The position numbers were made by a program, and so were the translations under genes. Positions 35,484-44,276 of a DNA stretch of 64,000 nt are shown one piece after another (the first letter of the stretch is position 1; each line of letters starts with the position of its first letter). The notes under the pieces are model-generated. The model worked only from the letters and a program-made list of their open reading frames with translations, was not told the origin of the DNA and made no database searches. Source of the DNA: Limiplasma sp034927815 (GTDB lineage: Bacteria > Bacillota > Clostridia > Christensenellales > Aristaeellaceae); contig JAYFPK010000029.1 in the NCBI GenBank assembly GCA_034927815.1, positions 124,001 through 188,000 of the forward strand, written 5' to 3'.

Positions 35484-36853
35484 GCGTTGAGGTAGAAAGC
35501 AGCTCCTTTCGTGACCCGTCCGGCGTGGTATTTCGCTTGGACGGTGTGCTTTATCGACAGGTAAACCGGATCTATCAGAAACAGTTTGATGCGTTGGTCT
35601 CGACTTCATTTTATGATAAGCTTATGAATACTGGAATGCTTATCAATCATCAGCGGGTGGAGGGCATTGATCCAGTTTGTTCTGATGCATACTGTATTTT
35701 GCGCCCGCAAAAAGTTCCGTTCATCTCCTATCCTTACGAGTGGACGTTTGCGCAGCTCAAGGATGCGGCGCTTTTGACTTTGCGGCTGCATCGTCTGGCG
35801 CTGGAGAACGGTTTTATGCTCAAAGATGCAAGCGCATACAATATTCAGTTTTTGAATGGCCAACCGGTATTGATTGATACACTCTCCTTTGACTTTTATC
35901 AGGAGAATAAGCCGTGGATTGCCTATGGACAGTTTTGCCGTCATTTTTTGGCCCCGTTGCTCCTTATGCGCCATGTGGATATACGTCTGATTTCACTGTT
36001 GCGTTTATATATTGATGGAGTTCCGTTGGATATGGTCATGCGTCTTCTTAAGGGGAAAGGAGGCCTCTTTGCTAAACAGCATATCGCTTGGCATGCCAAA
36101 GCGACGCTTAAACACGCTCAAGACGGCAAAGGGGACGTTGCCGGCTATACGCTCAGGTTGCCCAAGAGTCATCAGATTGCGTTGATTGAAAGCATGATTC
36201 GCGGCGTAGAAGCATTGGCGTTGAAGAACATGCAAACCGAGTGGGGTGATTATTATGCTCATACCAACTATTCGGCGCAAGGAGCTCAAGATAAACATGC
36301 TTTGGTTAAGGCATACCTTGCGGAAATTGTACCCAAGACGTTATGGGATTTAGGGGCAAACGATGGAACGTACTCACGTCTTGGTCTGGAAATTGGCGCC
36401 AGCGTTGTGGCGTTGGACATTGATCCAACGGCTGTCATGCGCAATTACAATGCGGTTAAGAAACATAAACTTGACATGTTACCGCTTGTATTTGACCTGA
36501 CGAACCCCAGTCCATCTATTGGATTTGCAAATTCGGAACGTCTTTGTCTATCCGCGCGTCAACACCCTGACTGTGTGCTTGCGTTGGCAGTTATCCATCA
36601 CCTGGCAATCTCCAACAACCTCCCGCTCCCCAAGATTGCCGCATGGCTCGCGTCATTTACGAATGATCTCATTATTGAGTTTGTGCCCAAGAGCGATTCG
36701 CAAGTTCAAATTTTGCTGGCCACGAGAGATGATATTTTTACTCAATATACGCAAGAAGATTTTGAAAGAGCTTTTTGTGAACCGTTTAAACTCGTTAAGA
36801 GGGAAACGATTGCCCAAAGCAACCGTGTGCTGTATTGGTTTCATATCAAGTGA
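35480..36853 (+). CDS. SAM-dependent methyltransferase, NoeA-like
   Basis: A 457-residue protein. The front (1-260) resembles a kinase-like or NoeA-type N-terminal domain (FMLKDASAYNIQF). The class I methyltransferase domain (about 270-450) has the SAM site LWDLGANDGTYSRLG (about 288-302) and the acidic VALDID. It probably methylates a glycan or lipid-linked precursor. GTG start, coupled to the small membrane protein by GTGA. The IS256-family element inserted 12 bases past its stop. Confidence 0.8.
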   Translation: MSVEVESSSFRDPSGVVFRLDGVLYRQVNRIYQKQFDALVSTSFYDKLMNTGMLINHQRVEGIDPVCSDAYCILRPQKVPFISYPYEWTFAQLKDAALLTLRLHRLALENGFMLKDASAYNIQFLNGQPVLIDTLSFDFYQENKPWIAYGQFCRHFLAPLLLMRHVDIRLISLLRLYIDGVPLDMVMRLLKGKGGLFAKQHIAWHAKATLKHAQDGKGDVAGYTLRLPKSHQIALIESMIRGVEALALKNMQTEWGDYYAHTNYSAQGAQDKHALVKAYLAEIVPKTLWDLGANDGTYSRLGLEIGASVVALDIDPTAVMRNYNAVKKHKLDMLPLVFDLTNPSPSIGFANSERLCLSARQHPDCVLALAVIHHLAISNNLPLPKIAAWLASFTNDLIIEFVPKSDSQVQILLATRDDIFTQYTQEDFERAFCEPFKLVKRETIAQSNRVLYWFHIK

Positions 36854-36865
36854 GGCTGCGGAAGA

Positions 36866-38209
36866 GATAACGTACAATAAGATGCGCAAATTGAAAAGAC
36901 ACATTGGGGCCTAAATGGTAAAATGGGTTTGCTGAGAACTCATCAACCAAAGGAGGCGCCAATATGTCCAAGAGAATCATACAGCTAAACGAAGGCGCAA
37001 TCAAGGATGAATTAAAAGAGTTAGTACGCGGGAGCGTGAAAGAAACGCTAAATGACCTGCTGGAAAAAGAAGCGCGGGAATTGACCAGGGCAGCTAGGTA
37101 TGAGCGCACCGAAGCCCGGCAGGGATATCGCAACGGCCACTACACCCGCAATCTGACCACCACCAGCGGCGAAGTGACGCTGAAGATGCCACGCCTGAAA
37201 GGTGTGCCATTTGAAACAGCTATCATTGAGCGGTATCGGCGGCGGGAAAGCAGTGTGGAAGAGGCTTTAATCGAGATGTATCTGGCCGGGGTATCGGTAC
37301 GCCGTGTGGAAGACATCACCCAGGCCCTGTGGGGTACGAAGGTATCTCCAGCCACGATCAGCGAGTTGAACAAAAAGGCCTATGTCAACATTGAGGAATG
37401 GCGGAATCGTCCCTTGCGGGGCGGTAGATACCCTTATGTCTATGTGGACGGTATCTACCTACGGCGCAACTGGGGCGGGGAGTTTGAGAACGTAAGCATC
37501 CTTGTAGCGTTAGGCGTCAATGAGGATGGCTACCGTGAGGTGATTGGAGCTGCCGAGGGGACGAAAGAGGATAAGGCGAGCTGGTTGGGCTTTTTGCAGT
37601 GGCTCAAGGGACGCGGGCTAGATGGTGTCCGGCTGACTGTGGGCGACAAGTGCCTCGGGATGCTGGAAGCAGCCGCAGAGGTGTTCCCGGAAGCCAAATA
37701 CCAGCGTTGTACCGTTCACTTTTACCGCAATGTGTTTTCAGCCACACCTCGCAGTAAAATGAAGCTGGGAGCCAAGATGTTCAAGGCCATTCACGCCCAG
37801 GAGAACAGGGCCGCCGCCCGGGAAAAGGCCAAACAGGTCATCCAGGCCTTGCGGGAGATGAAGCTAAATGAGGCAGCCAAAAAGGTAGAGGACGGCATTG
37901 AGGAAACGCTATCTTACATGGATTTTCCGTATGAACACTGGCTGCGTATTCGTACCAATAACGTTATAGAACGGATCAACCGGGAGATCCGCCGCAGAAC
38001 CCGCGTAGTTGGTACCTTCCCTGATGGCAATTCAGCCCTGATGCTCGTTTGTGCCCGGCTCCGCCACGTCGCTGGCACGTAGTGGGGCAACAAGAAGTAC
38101 ATGAACATGAAGCATCTGGAAATCCCAATCCCGGACACTGATTCTGTCGCTAGCTGACCCTCAAACCATTGGCCTCAATCCTTATTTGCGCATTATTCTT
38201 GACAGTACC
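36866..38209 (+). mobile_element. IS256-family insertion sequence, complete
   Basis: 1344 bases. The left end GATAACGTACAATAAGATGC and the right end, read inverted, GGTACTGTCAAGAATAATGC align without gaps and share TGCGCAAAT after that. Both ends are flanked by the same eight bases GCGGAAGA (36858-36865 and 38210-38217), the target duplication expected for this family. The clean duplication suggests recent insertion. Confidence 0.9.
36964..38082 (+). CDS. IS256-family transposase
   Basis: A 372-residue mutator-type DDE transposase: YVYVDGIYLRRNWG (first Asp), GDKCLGML with the CxxH-like RCTVHFYRNV, and the last acidic residue near NNVIERINREIRRRTRVVG. AAAGGAGG lies before ATG. Length and end are normal for the family, so the element may be active. 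Unlike its neighbours it is GC-richer and has no role in the polysaccharide locus. Confidence 0.95.
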   Translation: MSKRIIQLNEGAIKDELKELVRGSVKETLNDLLEKEARELTRAARYERTEARQGYRNGHYTRNLTTTSGEVTLKMPRLKGVPFETAIIERYRRRESSVEEALIEMYLAGVSVRRVEDITQALWGTKVSPATISELNKKAYVNIEEWRNRPLRGGRYPYVYVDGIYLRRNWGGEFENVSILVALGVNEDGYREVIGAAEGTKEDKASWLGFLQWLKGRGLDGVRLTVGDKCLGMLEAAAEVFPEAKYQRCTVHFYRNVFSATPRSKMKLGAKMFKAIHAQENRAAAREKAKQVIQALREMKLNEAAKKVEDGIEETLSYMDFPYEHWLRIRTNNVIERINREIRRRTRVVGTFPDGNSALMLVCARLRHVAGT

Positions 38210-38256
38210 GCGGAAGATTGTGGGGATCACAGCACAGCTGAAACGCGAGAAAGGCA

Positions 38257-38275
38257 GGCTCCTGACAGAGGAGCC
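38257..38275. terminator. Hairpin between the element and the next minus-strand gene
   Basis: GGCTCCT (38257-38263) and AGGAGCC (38269-38275) pair. It lies 26 bases past the stop of the gene at 38301 and may end the long minus-strand polysaccharide transcript. Confidence 0.45.
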
Positions 38276-38300
38276 CGCTTTATGCTTATGAATAATCTTT

Positions 38301-40208
38301 TCAGTGGCGCTGCTTCATTATGCTTTCTATTTGACGAAGTGGCTTTGTTACTTTCCAGGATTTTGAGTTCAGCATCTCGGTCAATCGCTGTTGTAGCCGA
38401 GTGTTTTCGCTCTGAATGCATTTTTGCGCCTGCTGTAACGTAGCGCACTCGTGTTGCAATGTAGTGCGCTCCTGCTGCAATGCAGCAAGCGTCTGCTTGC
38501 TGATGGCAACCTCTTCTCGTTGCCTGTCGTTGTGTTGTGTAAGTGAACTGATTGACTGAAGAAGCATGCTGATTTGAGCACTTTGCTGTATGGTAATATT
38601 CATCAGCTCCTCCGCGCCGTATGTGCTTTTCTGTACAAATGATGCTTTCACAATTAACCGATTATCCGGCTCTTCCTGGCAGGGATAGACTTGGAATCCA
38701 TGCATATTTAACAACTGAGAACACATGGTTGCGCAATATTCAGAATGATATTCAATATAGAATATGGGCTTATACTTTTGTAACGTGTTTGAAGCGCCTT
38801 GTAACAGCATATGTTCTGCGCCCTCAATATCCACCTTAATGATGTTTGGTATTAACTGTGATTTATGAATATAAGAATCCAACGATAGAGTCTGTATCGT
38901 GTGCTTGACAAAACCAGCAGGCAGATAAGTTTCATGGATTTTCGCATGAGCAACTTCAAGGCGTGAAGTAGAGCTGTAGCCAGAGTCAATGTTAGAAGAC
39001 AGCGTCATTTCGCATGTTCCATCCTCGCTGCTTAGCGCATAAGGTTCCACCATAATTTGTCCGGCAAGTTCAGGATTAAATGATAGGTTCCGTAAAATCC
39101 GATTACGGTTATAAGGATTAGGTTCAAAAACGACAATGGTTGCTTTGGAACCAGCAAGTTTGGCGTACACCATTGAATTTGCACCCATGAAGCCACCGAC
39201 ATCAAATATAACCGCATGTTTATTCGTTTCTATAAAATGGCGAAAATCAGAGATGGCCTCCACATCGATGTTGCCATCGTGGAACGCCAAATCGCAGTAC
39301 TCTTTTGTAGTCAGCAAAGTAATACCATCCAGAATACCTTCATGAAAAAGGAAACGTTCAAGCTCAGGACTATCGCTATATGGATACTCAATCTCATCCT
39401 CACAGTAGCCATTTCGCAATGGAAAGCCTTCCTCTTTGGCTACATTCCAGCGTTGCAGATAGGATATCTTGCTTAACCGTTCTGCGTCAAGATGGGTATT
39501 TCTGACATAGAAATGCGCCTCGGTAATATTCAAAAAGCCACATTTTAAGAAATATTGTTGCAGGGATATCGTCGTAAAAAGATTACAGTGCATTCCCGCC
39601 ATCGCCAAATCATTCATGTTTGATGAGTTTAGAAGATTTTCATGATTGCGTTTATCCAGGCCATTGGCCATGACATCGTTATCATATTTATAGCAAGGTG
39701 TGTTAATAACCACGATAGAATGAAGTGATAGCAACCCATGTAGATTAGTAAGCAAATCAGAAAGTTGATTGCGTGGGATATTCTCCACAGAATCCAAAAG
39801 AATGACAATGTCAATCATTTCAGCAGAATTTCTTCTGACCTCGATACAATGGTTTTGAACAAAATCCAGGATGTCCTCACAGAAAAACGCTACCTTTTCT
39901 TTACTAAAGCCGCTAGAGGATACCTGCTCTCTTGCGACCTTAACGGCATTTTGGGAAGAGTCAACAGCAATACAGGCTTTTGCACCTTCCCGCAGCGCAA
40001 AACATATTTTCTCACCTCGGCCACATCCAAGGTATAGAACGTTTTTCTCTGCAAAAGCTATGTTTTCTAATATCTTTCGATCCTGTTCCCGTAAAATATG
40101 TTGTTCCTTTTGATCAAGCTCTGTTGACTCTCCATTGTTCAGGATTTCCATGTTTTCATCAACACCAGCGTCGCATTCCCTTGCAGGCATCTTCTGATAC
40201 AATTCCAT
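38301..40208 (-). CDS. Double methyltransferase (class I + FkbM) with coiled-coil tail
   Basis: A 635-residue protein. Residues about 45-190 form a class I methyltransferase (NVLYLGCGRGEKICFAL, IDIVILLDSVENIP). Residues about 320-520 are an FkbM-type domain (VIFDVGGFMGANSMVYA, VVFEPNPYNR, IIKVDIEGAEHMLL). A Gln-rich coiled coil (about 545-612) leads to the ending NSKSWKVTKPLRQIESIMK, the tail motif shared with glycosyltransferases of this locus. It probably methylates two positions of sugar residues. It is the last gene of the minus-strand operon. Confidence 0.85.
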   Translation of the reverse strand: MELYQKMPARECDAGVDENMEILNNGESTELDQKEQHILREQDRKILENIAFAEKNVLYLGCGRGEKICFALREGAKACIAVDSSQNAVKVAREQVSSSGFSKEKVAFFCEDILDFVQNHCIEVRRNSAEMIDIVILLDSVENIPRNQLSDLLTNLHGLLSLHSIVVINTPCYKYDNDVMANGLDKRNHENLLNSSNMNDLAMAGMHCNLFTTISLQQYFLKCGFLNITEAHFYVRNTHLDAERLSKISYLQRWNVAKEEGFPLRNGYCEDEIEYPYSDSPELERFLFHEGILDGITLLTTKEYCDLAFHDGNIDVEAISDFRHFIETNKHAVIFDVGGFMGANSMVYAKLAGSKATIVVFEPNPYNRNRILRNLSFNPELAGQIMVEPYALSSEDGTCEMTLSSNIDSGYSSTSRLEVAHAKIHETYLPAGFVKHTIQTLSLDSYIHKSQLIPNIIKVDIEGAEHMLLQGASNTLQKYKPIFYIEYHSEYCATMCSQLLNMHGFQVYPCQEEPDNRLIVKASFVQKSTYGAEELMNITIQQSAQISMLLQSISSLTQHNDRQREEVAISKQTLAALQQERTTLQHECATLQQAQKCIQSENTRLQQRLTEMLNSKSWKVTKPLRQIESIMKQRH

Positions 40209-40244
40209 ATAATCAGCTACTTTCTATTGTCTGTCGGAAAAACA

Positions 40245-41375
40245 CTACATGCCCTTTCGCCAAACCATTTTATTGATGATTTTGACATAACTTTGAATCA
40301 GCTTAATCACCTTTGTGGACACGTTCTCATCCACATAATCCGGCACGGTCACTCCGCGCTCTCCATTTTCCCACATAGCGCGGCTGAGCTCCACTGCTTG
40401 CAGTACGTCCTCACCCGTTACGCCGCCCAGCACAATGCCGCCCTTATCCAACGCCTCGGGGCGTTCTGTGGACGTGCGCAGCGAAATGGCTGGAAAATCA
40501 AGTACAGCGGCTTCCTCCGGTACGGTGCCACTATCGGATAAAACGCAGTATGCGTTTAGCTGCAAATGGTTGTAATCGAAGAAGCCAAAGGGTTTTAAGC
40601 TGTGCACCCTCGTATGAAAGGTAAAGCCGTATTTTTCAATGCGGTTTTGACTGCGCGGATGCGTCGAGTAGATTACGGGCATACTATAGGTTTCAGCGAT
40701 GATATTCAATGCATTCATCAGTGAAAAAAATTTTTTCTCATCGTCAAGGTTTTCTTCGCGGTGTGCGGAGACTAGAAAATACTTCCCCTTTTCAACGCCA
40801 AGCTCCTCAAGCGCATGGCTTTGGTCAATCTCCGCTTTGTGCCTCATCAGTACCTCAGCCATCGGGGAACCAGTCACATAAATATGCTCTTTGCGTACGC
40901 CCTCGGCCAATAGGTAACGACGAGCATGTTCGGTATAAGGCAGATGGATATCGCTGATATGATCAACAATACGGCGGTTGATCTCCTCGGGAAGGTTTTC
41001 ATCAAAGCAGCGATTGCCTGCCTCCATGTGGAAAATCGGGATTTTAAGACGCTTGGCTGCAATGGCGGATAGCGCCGAGTTGGTGTCGCCCAGAATCAGC
41101 AGTGCATCGGGGCGCTCCTTTTCCAACAGAATATAGGAGCGCGAGATGATGTTACCGATCGTTTCGCCGAGATTGGCACCCACGCTGTCAAGGTAGTGGT
41201 CAGGTGTGCGAAGCCCCAAATCTTTAAAAAATACTTCGTTAAGGGTATAATCCCAGTTTTGTCCGGTATGTACCAGAATATGACGAAAGTAGAGATCATT
41301 CTTCTTAATGATTTCAGAAAGGCGGATGATCTCCGGCCGCGTTCCGACGATGGTCATGACTTTCAGCTTGCTCAT
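40245..41375 (-). CDS. wecB: UDP-GlcNAc 2-epimerase-type enzyme
   Basis: A 376-residue non-hydrolysing C-2 epimerase: VGTRPEIIRLSEI front, GDTNSALSAIAAKR, HMEAGNRCFDENLPEEINRRI, SAHREENLD and SDSGTVPEEAA. These are the UDP-binding and catalytic motifs. As the third of three genes it would act on the UDP-6-deoxy-hexosamine made by the two enzymes before it, like CapG/WbjD/WbvD. 9 bases after the reductase gene; GGAG lies before ATG. Confidence 0.9.
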   Translation of the reverse strand: MSKLKVMTIVGTRPEIIRLSEIIKKNDLYFRHILVHTGQNWDYTLNEVFFKDLGLRTPDHYLDSVGANLGETIGNIISRSYILLEKERPDALLILGDTNSALSAIAAKRLKIPIFHMEAGNRCFDENLPEEINRRIVDHISDIHLPYTEHARRYLLAEGVRKEHIYVTGSPMAEVLMRHKAEIDQSHALEELGVEKGKYFLVSAHREENLDDEKKFFSLMNALNIIAETYSMPVIYSTHPRSQNRIEKYGFTFHTRVHSLKPFGFFDYNHLQLNAYCVLSDSGTVPEEAAVLDFPAISLRTSTERPEALDKGGIVLGGVTGEDVLQAVELSRAMWENGERGVTVPDYVDENVSTKVIKLIQSYVKIINKMVWRKGM

Positions 41376-41384
41376 ATGCGCTCC

Positions 41385-42245
41385 TTATCCAAGAATGTAG
41401 TGTGGGTAAAGGGTTGCGTGCTGTCTCATCCAATCGGACAACTCGCGCACCATGGTTTCATAATCCGGGACACGGTATGAAAAATCAAAACGGGTGCGCT
41501 TGAGCGATTTATCCGCCACAAGCGTATGGCATGTATGAATGGTCAATGCGTCATTGCGCATATAGTAATTGCAAAGCTTCAACAGGTCGTACTTCGTGAT
41601 GGAAACATCAGGCACTGTATTATATAATCCACAGGCATGTTCCTGGATTGCGACTTCCATTGTTTTGGCAAGCTGCAAGGTTGTCTGCCCTGTCCAAATG
41701 GCTTTGGTAAAACCGTTAATCTCGCCTGTCTGCTGCATGAACCAATTCAGCAAGCCGATTCCATCGGGGTTCAGGTCAGGGCCAATAATGGAGTTGCGCA
41801 GCGTGATGTTTTTCTCATCCTCCAATTCACCCAAGGCCTTGGAGCGATCATAGAAGGACTCTCCATCACGGAAATCGTTCTCTGTGTAACAGCCGCGCTT
41901 GCCGGAAAAGACGCAATCTGTGCTCATGTGCACCACTTGCGCGTTCAACGGCTTGGTAACTTCAGCCAGAAAGTGTGGGAAATATGCGTTGAGGAAGCTG
42001 GCCAGCGCCTTGTCATACTCCGCAAATTGGTTGAGGATGCCAATGCAGTTGATAACCGCGTCGAAGTCACCCTGGCGAATGAGCTCAGCAACGCTGTCAA
42101 TATCACGCGCATCACCCGCGACATTACAGGAACAATGCGTGCCTTTTATTCGATCAAAGCCTGTCACATCGTTTCCACGCTCCGCGAAGTAGGTAGAAAT
42201 CATATGACCAGCCATACCGCATGCGCCAAGAACAAGTATTTTCAT
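41385..42245 (-). CDS. RmlD-like NAD(P)-dependent sugar reductase
   Basis: A 286-residue short-chain reductase. The nucleotide site is GACGMAGHMIS; the active set is STDCVFSG and YDRSK (Tyr and Lys). It is short and has no C-terminal cupin domain, unlike CapF of L-FucNAc synthesis (about 370 residues), and is closer to WbvR-type reductases of L-QuiNAc synthesis. It lies between the dehydratase and epimerase genes with gaps of 13 and 9 bases. Confidence 0.85.
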   Translation of the reverse strand: MKILVLGACGMAGHMISTYFAERGNDVTGFDRIKGTHCSCNVAGDARDIDSVAELIRQGDFDAVINCIGILNQFAEYDKALASFLNAYFPHFLAEVTKPLNAQVVHMSTDCVFSGKRGCYTENDFRDGESFYDRSKALGELEDEKNITLRNSIIGPDLNPDGIGLLNWFMQQTGEINGFTKAIWTGQTTLQLAKTMEVAIQEHACGLYNTVPDVSITKYDLLKLCNYYMRNDALTIHTCHTLVADKSLKRTRFDFSYRVPDYETMVRELSDWMRQHATLYPHYILG

Positions 42246-42258
42246 GCTTGCACCATCC

Positions 42259-43284
42259 TTACTTAGCCTGCGCTCGCTCGAGTTGCTCCCGAATATAGGG
42301 AAGCATGAGCAGCTTTTCTTTTACCTGCTCAACGTTCAAACGTTCGGTATTGTCTGAGGTATAGGCGTCAGTCTGATTCAATCCCAAATCACCCTTGCTG
42401 AAATACTTTTCATAATTCAGCGTTCGGTTGTCGCATGGTACCTGATAGAATCCGCCCTGATCCGTTACGCGCAACATTTCCTCTGTCGTTAACAAGGTTT
42501 CAAACATTTTCTCGCCATGGCGCATACCGATGACATGTATGGGCGTATCTTCAGCATGAAAAAGTTCCTTTACTGCCTGTGCCAGTACCGCAATGGTGCA
42601 CGCTGGCGCCTTTTGTATCATGATATCACCAGCGTTAGCGTTATGGAAAGCATATAGCACGAGATCAACCGCTTCTTCCAAACTCATTATATATCGCGTC
42701 ATATTTGGTTCTGTCACCGAGAGTGGCTTGCCCTGGCGGAGTTGCTCAATGAACAGCGGGATCACGCTGCCACGTGAACACATGACATTGCCATAGCGAG
42801 TGCCACAGATCAGCGTCTTTTCAGGATCTACAGTCTGCGCTTTTGCCACAAAGACTTTTTCCATCATTGCCTTGGAGATACCCATTGCATTGACGGGATA
42901 AGCCGCCTTGTCAGTGGACAGACACACGATTTTGCGCACGCCCGAGCGTATGGCGCAGGAAAGCACGTTATCTGTACCGATGACGTTGGTCTTAACCGCT
43001 TCTATTGGAAAAAATTCACAGGATGGAACCTGCTTGAGGGCAGCAGCATGAAAGATATAGTCCACATCATGCATCACATTGTCTACGCTCGCTGTATCGC
43101 GCACATCACCAATGTAGAACTTGATGCGGTCATCAGCGTAACGCTTGCGCATGTCATCTTGTTTCTTTTCATCGCGGCTGAAAATGCGGATCTCACCAAT
43201 TTCCTCTTTGAGAAAGCGTTGCAGTACGGCATTACCAAAAGATCCAGTACCTCCTGTGATAAGCAGCGTTTTGTTTTTAAACAT
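42259..43284 (-). CDS. capE: UDP-GlcNAc 4,6-dehydratase/5-epimerase
   Basis: A 341-residue extended SDR of the CapE/FnlA/WbvB kind: ITGGTGSFGNAVLQ, LKQVPSCEF, STDKAAYPVNAMGISKAMME with the MGxxK variant instead of YxxxK, and RYGNVMCSRGSVIP. It turns UDP-GlcNAc into a UDP-4-keto-6-deoxy-L-hexosamine, the first step of the L-FucNAc or L-QuiNAc pathway. Confidence 0.92.
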   Translation of the reverse strand: MFKNKTLLITGGTGSFGNAVLQRFLKEEIGEIRIFSRDEKKQDDMRKRYADDRIKFYIGDVRDTASVDNVMHDVDYIFHAAALKQVPSCEFFPIEAVKTNVIGTDNVLSCAIRSGVRKIVCLSTDKAAYPVNAMGISKAMMEKVFVAKAQTVDPEKTLICGTRYGNVMCSRGSVIPLFIEQLRQGKPLSVTEPNMTRYIMSLEEAVDLVLYAFHNANAGDIMIQKAPACTIAVLAQAVKELFHAEDTPIHVIGMRHGEKMFETLLTTEEMLRVTDQGGFYQVPCDNRTLNYEKYFSKGDLGLNQTDAYTSDNTERLNVEQVKEKLLMLPYIREQLERAQAK

Positions 43285-43290
43285 GGAAAC

Positions 43291-44223
43291 TCACCTTTCC
43301 TCTGTTTGTTTTTGTGTGGAAAACCAGCTCCAGTAGTCCCGTAAGCCTTCACGCAGGTCGATGGACGCCTGAAAGTTGAGACATTCCAAAGCTTTGCCGG
43401 CATCTGCGCGGCAATGGAGTACATCTGCTGGACGAGCGGGAGCGTAGATGGTTTCAACCGTTCTTCCACTGATCTTTTGCATAAATTCGCTCAACGCCCG
43501 GATGGTAATCTCGCTACCGCTGCCGAGGTTGAAAACGCCACTCCGGTCGCTGGTGGCCGCCAGATAATTGGCGCTTGCAACATCCCGCACGTTGACAAAA
43601 TCGCGCGTTTGCAACCCATCTCCATAGATGGTAATAGGATCGCCATCCTTGAGCCGTTGGGCGAAAATCGGAATCACATTGCCGTACAAATCGAACCGCT
43701 GATTCACGCCATAGATGTTGAAATAGCGCAAGCACACCGCGTGAATTCCATAAATCCCTTGATAGGCGAGGATCATCTTTTCGGCGGCGAGTTTGCTCAC
43801 GCCATAGGGTGAATCAGCGTTCTGTGGGTGATCCTCAGCAATGATCTCCGAGCTCGGTTCCCCAAATATGGCCGCTGATGAGGAATATACGATTTTTGGC
43901 ACACCATGTATGCGCATACCTTCCAAGATGTTCAACGTACCAATGACGTTGATTTCGGAATCAAGCTGCGGATGATCCAATGAACGCTGCCGGCCAACGC
44001 TGGCGGCCAAATGAAACACGACATCCATGCCGCTGCAAGCATCCGTAGCTGTAGCTGTAGCTCGGATATCACCTTTCTGAAAGTCTACATCAAGTCCGTC
44101 CAGGTTGCAAGCATAACCGGAAGATAGATCGTCCAGTACGCGTACCTGCCAGCCTTTCTGAAGCAGCAGTGCGGAAACGTTAGAGCCAATGAATCCTGCC
44201 CCTCCTGTGACTAAAGCTTTCAT
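43291..44223 (-). CDS. NAD-dependent UDP-sugar epimerase (GalE/WbpP-like)
   Basis: A 310-residue SDR: VTGGAGFIGSNVSALL, HLAASVGRQRSL, SSSAAIFGEPSS and SPYGVSKLAAEKM (catalytic Tyr, Lys). It probably interconverts UDP-Glc/Gal or UDP-GlcNAc/GalNAc; substrate cannot be fixed. The second ATG (44223) is chosen because GAGGAAGG sits at the proper distance; an ATG at 44229 is 6 bases earlier. 6 bases before the dehydratase gene. Confidence 0.88.
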   Translation of the reverse strand: MKALVTGGAGFIGSNVSALLLQKGWQVRVLDDLSSGYACNLDGLDVDFQKGDIRATATATDACSGMDVVFHLAASVGRQRSLDHPQLDSEINVIGTLNILEGMRIHGVPKIVYSSSAAIFGEPSSEIIAEDHPQNADSPYGVSKLAAEKMILAYQGIYGIHAVCLRYFNIYGVNQRFDLYGNVIPIFAQRLKDGDPITIYGDGLQTRDFVNVRDVASANYLAATSDRSGVFNLGSGSEITIRALSEFMQKISGRTVETIYAPARPADVLHCRADAGKALECLNFQASIDLREGLRDYWSWFSTQKQTEER

Positions 44224-44276
44224 CTGCATTCCTTCCTCTGTTTAATATGTGCGGTCTTGCGGTACCCCCCAACTTT

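Noticed and set aside
36866..38209. Possibility that the IS256-type element disrupts the methyltransferase
   Set aside because: The methyltransferase stop is at 36851-36853, before the target duplication, so its coding region is complete.
41637..42266. 209-codon plus-strand frame
   Set aside because: It is antisense to the well-supported reductase gene and shows no domain.
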